Source of the DNA: Sphingomonas oryzagri
GTDB lineage: Bacteria > Pseudomonadota > Alphaproteobacteria > Sphingomonadales > Sphingomonadaceae
Length of the DNA stretch: 64,000 bases
Direction of reading: 5' to 3'
NCBI RefSeq assembly: GCF_029906645.1
Contig: NZ_JARYGZ010000002.1
Span: 372,001-436,000, forward strand
The first letter of the stretch is position 1, and every line of letters begins with the position of its first letter. The notes below the pieces were generated by a model. The model had not been told where the DNA came from. It searched no databases and worked only from the letters and a program-made list of their open reading frames with translations. Of this stretch, positions 20,609 to 27,766 are shown one piece after another. Position numbers and translations under genes: made by a program.

Positions 20609-22960
20609 TCAGATCGCCTGCCCGTCGCGATCGATCAGCACCTCGCGCCTGCCGACATGGTCCGGCGCGCCGACCTTGCCTTCGCGCTCCATCCGCTCGA
20701 TCAGGCGCGCGGCGCTGTTGTAGCCGATGCGCAGCTGGCGCTGGACGTAGCTGGTCGAGGCCTTCTGCGATTCGGCCACCACCTGCACCGCCTTGCGGTA
20801 GAGCGCGGCATCGGGCGAATCGTCGTCGGCAGGCTGGCCGTCGAGCGCGAAGCCGCCATCCTCCGGCTCCTCGGTGACCGCCGAAATGTAGTCCGGCGTG
20901 CCCTGCGAGCGCCAGTGATCGGCGACCGCGCGCACCTCCTCGTCGGACACGAAGGGGCCGTGGACGCGGGCGATCTGCTTGCCGCCCGGCATGTAGAGCA
21001 TGTCGCCCTTGCCCAGCAGCTGTTCGGCGCCCTGCTCGCCCAGGATGGTGCGCGAGTCGATCTTGGAGGTCACCGCGAAGGAGATGCGCGTCGGCAGGTT
21101 CGCCTTGATGACGCCGGTGATGACGTCGACCGAGGGGCGCTGCGTCGCCATGATGAGGTGGATGCCTGCCGCGCGCGCTTTCTGGGCGAGGCGCTGGATG
21201 AGGAATTCCACCTCCTTGCCTGCCGTCATCATCAGGTCAGCCAGCTCGTCGACGATCACCACGATCTGCGGCAGCGTCTCGTAATCGAGCTGCTCCTCCT
21301 CATAGACCGGATGGCCGCTCTCGGCGTCATAGCCGGTCTGCACGCGCCGTCCGAGCCGCTGGCCCTTGGACTTGGCGACCCGGACCTTCTCGTTGAACGA
21401 GGCGAGGCTGCGCACGCCGACCGAGGCCATCATGCGATAGCGCTCCTCCATCTGCTCGACCGCCCATTTGAGCGCGCGCACCGCCTTGGCGGGCTCGGTG
21501 ACGACAGGCGAGAGGAGATGGGGGATGTCGTCGTAGATGCTGAGTTCGAGCATCTTGGGATCGATCATGATCATCCGGCACTGCTTGGGCGTCAGCCGGT
21601 AGAGCAGCGACATGATCATGCAATTGAGGCCGACCGACTTGCCCGAACCGGTGGTGCCGGCGACGAGCAAATGGGGCATCGGCGCGAGATCCGCGACCAC
21701 CGGATCGCCGGCGATGTTCTTGCCGAGGATGATGGGGAGCTGCGCGGTGCCGTCCTCGAACTGCGAACAAGCCACCATCTCGGAGAAAACTACCGCCTCG
21801 CGCTTCACGTTGGGCAGCTCGATGCCGATCACGGTGCGGCCGGGGATGGTGGCGATGCGCGCCGACAGTGCCGACATGTTGCGCGCGACGTCGTCGGCCA
21901 GCGCCACCACGCGACTCGCCTTGATGCCGCTCTCCGGCTCCAGCTCGTACATCGTCACGACCGGGCCGGGGCGGACCTGGGTGATCTTGCCGTGCACCTT
22001 GAAGTCGTCCAGCACGGTTTCGAGCAGGCGGGCGTTGCGCTCCAGCGCCGCCTTGTCGATCGCCTGGCCGCCGCCGGTCGGCACCGGCGAGAGCAGGTCG
22101 ATCGAAGGCAGCACATATTCGTCGCGCAGATCGAGCGAGGCCTGGCGCTTGCCCTCGGGCTTCTTCGGCGCGGACTGCTGGCGATCGGCGATGATCGGGC
22201 GGGACGGCGCGCGCGGCTCCTTGGCCGTGGCGGTGGCGGCCGGCTCGTCCTCCTCCTCGAAATCGTCGAAATCATCCTCGTCGTCGGCCACGATCGCCTC
22301 GCGACGCGGCGTCCGCTTCTGCGCGACGCGGGCGACGGGCTTGGCGGTCTGCCGGCCGGCGCTGACCAGCCAGTCCCACTCCTCGGCTTCGAGGCCGATC
22401 GCCTTGATCCACAGCCACACCCCCAGCGCGAAGGCGATCAGCTCGATCGCGTAGCGCAACGGTATGTCGAATCCGGGTGCCTTGACCAGACCGAGGCCGG
22501 CATCCACCGCATCGGCGCCGAGGATACCGAATGCCCCGCCCCATCCGGCGGGCAGCTGCAGGCTGGTGCTCTCGCGGAACAGGGTGACGGCGGTGCCGGC
22601 GCAGAACAGCGCGATCAGCGTGACCAAAGCGGCGCGGCCCCAGCGGCCCGTGCCGCGCCCGCGCACCAGCCGAACGCCGGGCACCAGCACGATCGGCACC
22701 CACGCGACGGCGAGCGGGCCGAACAGCATCAGCAGCGCGTCGGCCGCCCAGGCGCCGATCGGCCCGATCCAGTTGAGCGTCTGCCCGCCCGACACCGTGT
22801 TGATCGCCGAATCGGCGCGGTGATAGGTCGCCAGCGCCACCGCGATCAGCAACGCGGCCGCGATCAGCGCCGCGCCGATCGCGACGCCGCTCGACCGCGC
22901 CACCACCTGCGCCACCTTCTCGCGCCAGGGCGCTGCCCGCACCGCCACGCTGCCCGCCAT
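20609..22960 (-). CDS. ftsK: DNA translocase FtsK
   Basis: A 783-aa septal DNA pump that clears chromosome dimers. About four N-terminal membrane segments (residues 30-200) are followed by an acidic/basic linker (DDEDDFDDFEEEDE). The motor domain has Walker A in VAGTTGSGKSVGLN and Walker B in VVIVDELADLMM. The C-terminal winged-helix gamma domain (YVQRQLRIGYNSAARLIERME) reads KOPS and contacts XerD. Length is typical of a short-linker FtsK. Confidence 0.96.
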   Translation of the reverse strand: MAGSVAVRAAPWREKVAQVVARSSGVAIGAALIAAALLIAVALATYHRADSAINTVSGGQTLNWIGPIGAWAADALLMLFGPLAVAWVPIVLVPGVRLVRGRGTGRWGRAALVTLIALFCAGTAVTLFRESTSLQLPAGWGGAFGILGADAVDAGLGLVKAPGFDIPLRYAIELIAFALGVWLWIKAIGLEAEEWDWLVSAGRQTAKPVARVAQKRTPRREAIVADDEDDFDDFEEEDEPAATATAKEPRAPSRPIIADRQQSAPKKPEGKRQASLDLRDEYVLPSIDLLSPVPTGGGQAIDKAALERNARLLETVLDDFKVHGKITQVRPGPVVTMYELEPESGIKASRVVALADDVARNMSALSARIATIPGRTVIGIELPNVKREAVVFSEMVACSQFEDGTAQLPIILGKNIAGDPVVADLAPMPHLLVAGTTGSGKSVGLNCMIMSLLYRLTPKQCRMIMIDPKMLELSIYDDIPHLLSPVVTEPAKAVRALKWAVEQMEERYRMMASVGVRSLASFNEKVRVAKSKGQRLGRRVQTGYDAESGHPVYEEEQLDYETLPQIVVIVDELADLMMTAGKEVEFLIQRLAQKARAAGIHLIMATQRPSVDVITGVIKANLPTRISFAVTSKIDSRTILGEQGAEQLLGKGDMLYMPGGKQIARVHGPFVSDEEVRAVADHWRSQGTPDYISAVTEEPEDGGFALDGQPADDDSPDAALYRKAVQVVAESQKASTSYVQRQLRIGYNSAARLIERMEREGKVGAPDHVGRREVLIDRDGQAI

Positions 22961-23085
22961 GTCCTTAAGCTCCCCGCTTGGGGCAGACCGTGCCCCAAAT
23001 GTTCCGCTTAACCCTGTTCTCCCAAATCCTACTAGTCAAGCGCGCCGCCTTCCGCCCCCGATCGATCGTCGCTAGAGCGAGTCCG

Positions 23086-24306
23086 ATGAGCGACACCCTG
23101 CACAGCGACGTGATCATCCTCGGCGCCGGCCTCGTCGGCTGCGCATTGGCGACGGCGCTGGCGAAGGGCGGAGTGACCGTCACCATCGTCGACCCCGCCC
23201 CCGCCACCCAGATCCGCGAGACCCATTTCGACGGCCGCGCCTCGGCGGTCTCCTCGACGAGCTGGCGGATGATGGAGGCGATCGGCGCCACCGAACGCTT
23301 CGCCCAATATGCCAACCCGATCGAGCGGATCGAGGTGGGCGAGCAGGGCGCGCGCGGCCTGCTCAACTTCCAGCCCGATCTGGAGAATGACGGCCCCCTC
23401 GGCATGATGGTGGAGAATCGCTACCTCCGCATCGGCCTGCGCGAAGCTGCCGAGGCGTCGGAGGGCGTCACCGTGCTGATGTCGCGGAGTGCGGTTTCGG
23501 TGGAGCGCGATGCCGCCGGCGTTCGGGTTGCGCTGGACGACGGGCGCCTGCTCAAGGCGGCGTTGCTGGTCGGCGCCGAGGGCCGCCGCTCGCCGACGCG
23601 CGACGCCGCCGGCATCGCGGTGGCGCGCTGGGAATATCACCACGTCGCGATGGTTGGCATGCTCGAGCATGAGGCGGATCACCGCAACGTCGCGCACGAA
23701 CTGTTCTACCCCGCCGGCCCCTTCGCGCTGCTGCCGATGCAAGGCGGTCATCGCTCGGCTTTGGTGTGGACGGTGTCGGAGGCCGACGCGCCCGCCATGC
23801 TCTCGCTGTCCGAGCGCGCCTTCACCGCCGAGGCGCAGAAGCGGATGGGCGGGATGCTCGGCGCGATCAAGCTGGCCGCCCCGCTCGCCAGCTTCCCGCT
23901 CGGCTTCCATCATACCGCGCGGATCACCGCCGAGCGGCTGGCTTTGGTGGGAGACGCCGGCCACGGCATCCACCCGATCGCCGGGCAGGGCGTCAATCTC
24001 GGCTTCCGCGATGCCGCAGCGCTCGCCGAGGTGCTGATCGAGGGCGTGCGCCTCGGCCTCGATCCGGGCGACCACCAGCTGTTGCAGCGCTACGAGCGCT
24101 GGCGCGGGCTCGACACCTTCCTGGTGGCCTCGGCGACCGACGGCCTCACCCGCCTGTTTGGCATCCCCGGCAGGCCCGCAAGCCGCATCCGCCGCTTCGG
24201 CATCGGCATGGTGGAGCGCATCGCACCGCTGAAGGATGTCTTCATGGCCGAAGCGCGCGGCGAGAGCGGCACGCTGCCGAAGCTGCTGACGGGGCAGATG
24301 GTGTAA
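23086..24306 (+). CDS. UbiH/UbiF/COQ6-family FAD-dependent monooxygenase
   Basis: A 406-aa flavoprotein hydroxylase, most likely of ubiquinone biosynthesis. The N-terminal FAD fold is VIILGAGLVGCALATAL, the middle motif is VGAEGRRSPTRDAAGI, and the C-terminal GDAGHGIHPIAGQGVNLGFRD is the UbiH-family signature. The start at 23086 (MSDTLHSD) is chosen because the preceding codons do not resemble the family. It is divergent from ftsK across a 125-bp gap. Confidence 0.9.
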   Translation: MSDTLHSDVIILGAGLVGCALATALAKGGVTVTIVDPAPATQIRETHFDGRASAVSSTSWRMMEAIGATERFAQYANPIERIEVGEQGARGLLNFQPDLENDGPLGMMVENRYLRIGLREAAEASEGVTVLMSRSAVSVERDAAGVRVALDDGRLLKAALLVGAEGRRSPTRDAAGIAVARWEYHHVAMVGMLEHEADHRNVAHELFYPAGPFALLPMQGGHRSALVWTVSEADAPAMLSLSERAFTAEAQKRMGGMLGAIKLAAPLASFPLGFHHTARITAERLALVGDAGHGIHPIAGQGVNLGFRDAAALAEVLIEGVRLGLDPGDHQLLQRYERWRGLDTFLVASATDGLTRLFGIPGRPASRIRRFGIGMVERIAPLKDVFMAEARGESGTLPKLLTGQMV

Positions 24307-24323
24307 CGAAGAGGGCAAGCGCC

Positions 24324-24770
24324 ATGCCGGTTGCTCCATTGCTGATGCTCATCGCGACGGGGACGATTCCGCCTCTTCCGGCCGAAATAGCGCAACAGAA
24401 CTGCTCGATGGTCACGCGGGAATCCGGGCCACCGATTGCCGTCGATCGCATCGCCCGAGTGTTCTTTGCTACTGATAGCCGGGCTATCGATAGGGAAGGA
24501 GCCGCCATGCTCGATGCGTTCGCCCAAGCCTATGATGCTCCCGCGAAATGCACGGTGGTTGTCGAAGGCTATTCAGACCGATCCGGCTCTGAACGCCATA
24601 ATCTTGTCATCGCGAAGCAGCGCGCCGAAGCGGTAGCCCGATATCTCAAGCGCAAAGGTCTCGTCGCGAGACTGTACGTCCGTGGGCTCGGAGAACGCGA
24701 TCTCTTAGTCCAGACACCAGATAGGACGGCTCAAGCCGAAAATCGCAATGTGGTCGTCTACGTACCCTGA
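24324..24770 (+). CDS. OmpA-like domain protein
   Basis: A 148-aa protein with a short hydrophobic N-terminus (possible signal, PVAPLLMLIATG). Its C-terminal OmpA/MotB peptidoglycan-binding domain contains VFFATDSRAIDREG, VVEGYSDRSGS and AKQRAEAVARYLKRKGL. No outer-membrane barrel is present, so it is probably a small periplasmic peptidoglycan-binding protein. Base composition is slightly more AT-rich than its neighbours. Confidence 0.75.
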   Translation: MPVAPLLMLIATGTIPPLPAEIAQQNCSMVTRESGPPIAVDRIARVFFATDSRAIDREGAAMLDAFAQAYDAPAKCTVVVEGYSDRSGSERHNLVIAKQRAEAVARYLKRKGLVARLYVRGLGERDLLVQTPDRTAQAENRNVVVYVP

Positions 24771-24816
24771 TACGAAAGGGTGGCACCGTTTGGCGAACCG
24801 CCTCAAAAGAAGCTGG

Positions 24817-24837
24817 ACCCCGGCTCAAGGCCGGGGT
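24817..24837. repeat. REP-like palindrome (ACCCCGGC-tcaag-GCCGGGGT)
   Basis: A perfect 8-bp stem with a 5-nt loop, embedded in the phrase TGGACCCCGGCTCAAGGC. This sequence style recurs as an interspersed extragenic palindrome in many alphaproteobacterial genomes. Here it lies between convergent genes and could act as a bidirectional terminator. Confidence 0.6.
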
Positions 24838-24848
24838 GACGATGCGGG

Positions 24849-25007
24849 CTAAAGCCGCCGCGCCTCTTCCACCAGCAGTACCGGCACGCCCTCGCGGATC
24901 GGGTAGGCCAGGCCGGCCTCGTCGGAGATCAGCTCCTCGCCCTCTTGCCGGAGCGGGGTGCGCGTCAGCGGGCAGACCAGCAGGGCCAGCAGTTCCGGGT
25001 CGATCAC
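24849..25007 (-). CDS. Trm112-family small zinc-ribbon-like protein
   Basis: A 52-aa protein, beginning with GTG and then [19 protein letters not shown], followed by [21 protein letters not shown]. This is the Trm112/YcaR fold pattern (LLxxLxCPxT...YPIxxGIPxLL). Only one of the usual zinc cysteines is present. A GAGG ribosome binding site sits 8 bases before the GTG. It follows the LON-domain gene by 10 bp. Confidence 0.85.
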   Translation of the reverse strand: MIDPELLALLVCPLTRTPLRQEGEELISDEAGLAYPIREGVPVLLVEEARRL

Positions 25008-25017
25008 TGCCCAATCC

Positions 25018-25647
25018 TCACTGCAACGTCGCTCCGCTGTCGTCGCCGTCGCTGTCGTCGAGGCGGAAGAAGCGGAGGAACTGCACCACCAGATCGGCGC
25101 GCTCCGCGATGGTCGGCGCTTCCAGCAGCGCCTGCTTGGTGGCGACGTCGAACGGCGTCACCTGCGCCACCCCGTTGACCAGCCCCTCGTCGTCGAGCCG
25201 CTCCACCGCCGCCCAGTCGATCGCATAACCCTTGGCGTCGGCATAGCGGCGCGCCTCGCGCTCCAGATCGGCGCGCAGCGCGATGCCAAGCGGATCAGGA
25301 TCGGTGCCGTCGGCCGCGAACGCCTCGGTATCCGCTTCCACCTGGCGGAAGGGCGTGGTGACGTCGAGCTCGCTGACCAGCCGGAAACGGGTGAGGCCTT
25401 CGAGGATCAGGTTGAAGCGGCCGTCGTCCAGCGCCTCCACCTCGGCGATGCGGCCGATGCAGCCGATGTCGAACAAAGCCGGCTTCTGCGCGGTTTCGTC
25501 GCGCGGCTGGATCATGCCGATGCGCCGGTCGCGCGCCATGGCGTCGGACACCATCGCTCGATAGCGCGGCTCGAAGATGTGGAGCGGCAGCAGCGCGCGG
25601 GGAAAGAGCAACGCGCCCGCCAGCGGAAAGATGGAGAGGCGCGCCAC
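25018..25647 (-). CDS. LON N-terminal (substrate-binding) domain protein
   Basis: A 209-aa stand-alone LON-SB domain without a protease. It begins at a GTG as [17 protein letters not shown], then [13 protein letters not shown], the family hallmark, and [23 protein letters not shown]. The GTG start at 25647 overlaps the upstream CDS end by a few codons less than the longer ATG reading to 25701. It is coupled to the CnoX-like gene, suggesting a joint role in protein quality control. Confidence 0.85.
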   Translation of the reverse strand: MARLSIFPLAGALLFPRALLPLHIFEPRYRAMVSDAMARDRRIGMIQPRDETAQKPALFDIGCIGRIAEVEALDDGRFNLILEGLTRFRLVSELDVTTPFRQVEADTEAFAADGTDPDPLGIALRADLEREARRYADAKGYAIDWAAVERLDDEGLVNGVAQVTPFDVATKQALLEAPTIAERADLVVQFLRFFRLDDSDGDDSGATLQ

Positions 25648-25652
25648 TTGGA

Positions 25653-26564
25653 TCAGCCGAACAGCACGGTGGAAAGCCGCCGCCGCTGCGCCGAGACCCA
25701 CGGATCTTCCAGCCCGATCGAGGCGAACAGCTTGAGCAGCCGCTCCTTGGCGGCGCCGTCGTTATGCGCGCGATCCTGCGCGATCGAGGCGAGGAGCTGG
25801 TCCGCCGCCCCGTCGCGATCGCCCGCCGCCATCAGCCCGCCGGCCAGTTCGTAGCGGGCATCGAGATCCTCGGGGTTGGTCTCCACCGCCTGACGGAGCG
25901 GGGTGAGATCGTCGACCGGCGCGGTTTCCTTCGCCAGCGCCACCGCCGCCTTCACCTGCGCGAGCGCCGGATCCTTGGCCTTGTCCTCGGGCAATGCGGC
26001 GAGCAGCGCCTCGGCCTCGTCGGCGCGGCCGAGCTTCAGCAGCGCCTGCGCCCGGCCTGCCACGACCGCGGCGTTATCGGGCGCCATCTCGGCGACCTGC
26101 TCGAAGATGCCGAGCGCGCGCTCCGCATCGCCATCGGCCAGCACCGCGTCCGCCATCGCGACATATTGCTCGATGTCGGCCGCCTGCGGATCGCCCGGCG
26201 CCTCGATCGGCAACTGGGCGAGCAACTGGTCGAGCATCCGCGACAGCTGCGATTCGCTGCGCGCCTGCGTCAGGTCGGCGACCGGCTGGCCCTGGAAGAT
26301 CGCATAGACGGTCGGGATCGAGCGGATCTGGAACTGGGCGGCGATGAACTTGTCCTTGTCGACGTCGATCTTCACCAGCGTCACGCCCTTGGGCGCATAA
26401 TCGGCGCAGACCTTCTCGATCACCGGGCCGAGCTGCTTGCAGGGGCCGCACCATTCCGCCCAGAAATCGACGATGACGAGGCCCGTCATCGACGGCTCGA
26501 CCACGTCGCGCCGGAAGGCCTCGACCGCTTCGCGGTCCGCCGCGCTCATTCCCAGGGTCGCCAC
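25653..26564 (-). CDS. CnoX/YbbN-type thioredoxin with TPR domain
   Basis: A 303-aa protein with a thioredoxin domain (residues about 10-120, active site FWAEWCGPCKQLGP, cis-Pro SIPTVYAIF) followed by tetratricopeptide repeats (ADAVLADGDAERALGIFEQV onwards). CnoX proteins are chaperone-redox partners of GroEL. This one keeps WCGPC, so it should be redox active. It is the last core gene before the tRNA-Gly insertion site. Confidence 0.92.
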   Translation of the reverse strand: MATLGMSAADREAVEAFRRDVVEPSMTGLVIVDFWAEWCGPCKQLGPVIEKVCADYAPKGVTLVKIDVDKDKFIAAQFQIRSIPTVYAIFQGQPVADLTQARSESQLSRMLDQLLAQLPIEAPGDPQAADIEQYVAMADAVLADGDAERALGIFEQVAEMAPDNAAVVAGRAQALLKLGRADEAEALLAALPEDKAKDPALAQVKAAVALAKETAPVDDLTPLRQAVETNPEDLDARYELAGGLMAAGDRDGAADQLLASIAQDRAHNDGAAKERLLKLFASIGLEDPWVSAQRRRLSTVLFG

Positions 26565-26725
26565 GTCGTCACTCCTGCATCACTATTTTCCGGCGCCTTA
26601 TGTGGCCCCGGAGGGCCGCCTGCCAAGCCCCGCGAAAAAACGCGACGAATCGGCTTGCCGACCCCGGAAGCCTTTGCTAGTGGGCCGGCCTCCCGCGGCG
26701 GTCCACACCGTCGCTAAGCGCCAGA

Positions 26726-26800
26726 GCGGGCGTAGCTCAGGGGTAGAGCACAACCTTGCCAAGGTTGGGGTCGAGGGTTCGAATCCCTTCGCCCGCTCCA
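26726..26800 (+). tRNA. tRNA-Gly (GCC), with encoded CCA
   Basis: A 75-nt cloverleaf: acceptor GCGGGCG pairs with CGCCCGC, D-arm GCTCAGGGGTAGAGC, anticodon stem CAACC/GGTTG around loop TTGCCAA (anticodon GCC), T-arm GAGGGTTCGAATCCCTT, discriminator T and CCA. Its 3' half is the integration site of the island. Confidence 0.97.
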
Positions 26801-26801
26801 G
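26756..26801 (+). other. attL: 3' half of tRNA-Gly, left copy of 46-bp direct repeat
   Basis: Forty-six bases, from TTGCCAAGGTTGG through the CCA and one G, are identical to 63422-63467. With one mismatch the match extends 5 bases further left. The repeat covers the anticodon loop to the 3' end, the usual core for P4-type tyrosine integrases, and leaves the tRNA intact. Confidence 0.93.
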
Positions 26802-26868
26802 TTTCTCCATATTTATCAAAGCCTTCGGGCGAGGCTCCCGGGCGTACTTCGCGACCGCGAATTTTTGA

Positions 26869-26887
26869 TGTCCACTTGGTGTCCACC
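26869..26887 (+). repeat. Left pair of TGTCCAC repeats (candidate integrase arm sites)
   Basis: TGTCCAC-TTGG-TGTCCACC: two 7-mers at 11-bp pitch, 68 bp inside attL. The same arrangement, in the same orientation, lies near attR at 63273-63291. Paired short direct repeats flanking both ends are typical of arm-type integrase or excisionase sites. The 26802-27111 stretch that contains it has no supported gene. Confidence 0.5.
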
Positions 26888-26978
26888 GATCAGTCGCACG
26901 ATCGGGAACGCTCATTCCGCCAACGCAGGTCGGGTGTCCCAACGTCGGATTCTGCGAACAATCGCATCTCGGTGACTG

Positions 26979-26993
26979 GTTCTATTTTCGTTC
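26979..26993 (+). promoter_or_regulatory. Candidate LexA (SOS) box upstream of the Ssp-like operon
   Basis: GTTCTATTTTCGTTC matches the alphaproteobacterial SOS box GTTC-N7-GTTC with an AT-rich spacer, 119 bp before the GIY-YIG start codon. A palindrome TTGGTT-AG-AACCAA follows at 27053-27066. One exact match to this pattern by chance in 64 kb is plausible, so placement is the main support. Confidence 0.5.
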
Positions 26994-27111
26994 CACTAAT
27001 CCGCTTGGCCGAGACGCAAGGCCCGGATATGGAGCACGGGGCCCTGTCGATCTTGGTTAGAACCAACCTGTCGCACGGCCCCTTTGTGGACCGGGTGGCG
27101 CGCAGGTTTGG

Positions 27112-27765
27112 ATGGCAGGCGAAATTCAAAAGCACCTCTGGGCCGATCTCGCGAACGCCCCAGCCGCGCCCGGCATCTATGCTTGGTACTACAGCCCGCA
27201 GATCACCGACTTCGATCTCGATCGCGCGATCGAGAACATCGAATCTATCCGTGGGACGGATCGTGGTGAAGCTGAGCGAGCGGCAAGGACGTTGCTCGAC
27301 GATCGCATATTCCGACAGTTCCGTGAGGAGCCCTACCAGGCGGTGGTCGAGGGGCCGCTCAAGCCGGCCTATCGGGGCGCTCTGGACCACGCCTTTGAAA
27401 TCTCGTCAGGGTTGGTTTCGCGGGTCGTGGATCATCCCGAGCGGCTCCGATCCTTACGGAACATTCTCAACCGTTCGGCGCCGATGTTCGCGAGCCCGCT
27501 TTACATAGGCATGTCCGTCGATCTGCGGAGCCGCTTGGCAACTCATAAGTCTCTAATTGAAAGGTATCGCGTCGCGCGGCTCAAGGAGCGGCCGTCGGCT
27601 CGCAATAGCGATGCAGGGTTTGCCTGGCAGATCGCGAAGCGCCAGATATCACCCGACAGACTGATGGTGTTCACATGCGTCACCGGTGACGACGATGAGA
27701 GTACCGCAGTTGACATCGAAAACGTGCTCAATCGCCTCTATTATCCGATCTTAGGAAGAAACTGA
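27112..27765 (+). CDS. GIY-YIG endonuclease-like protein, first gene of the Ssp-like operon
   Basis: A 217-aa protein. Residues 20-25 read PGIYAW (GIY) and residues 130-133 read LYIG, followed by SVDLRSRLATHK, with the metal-binding glutamate in DIENVLNR (about residue 203). These are the GIY-YIG nuclease catalytic elements. About 107 residues separate GIY from YIG, far more than in canonical domains, so an insertion, perhaps a DNA- or modification-sensing part, splits the fold. It ends 1 bp before the DGQHR gene and is probably the restriction effector paired with it. The annotated partner is inferred from operon position. Confidence 0.75.
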   Translation: MAGEIQKHLWADLANAPAAPGIYAWYYSPQITDFDLDRAIENIESIRGTDRGEAERAARTLLDDRIFRQFREEPYQAVVEGPLKPAYRGALDHAFEISSGLVSRVVDHPERLRSLRNILNRSAPMFASPLYIGMSVDLRSRLATHKSLIERYRVARLKERPSARNSDAGFAWQIAKRQISPDRLMVFTCVTGDDDESTAVDIENVLNRLYYPILGRN

Positions 27766-27766
27766 T

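Noticed and set aside
20567-23011. An 814-codon open frame on the plus strand
   Set aside because: Antisense to ftsK; low-complexity Arg/His/Asp-rich translation with no family motifs.
26756-27508. An open frame starting inside the tRNA-Gly gene
   Set aside because: It runs through attL and the arm repeats and overlaps the GIY-YIG gene in another frame; its translation has no domain.
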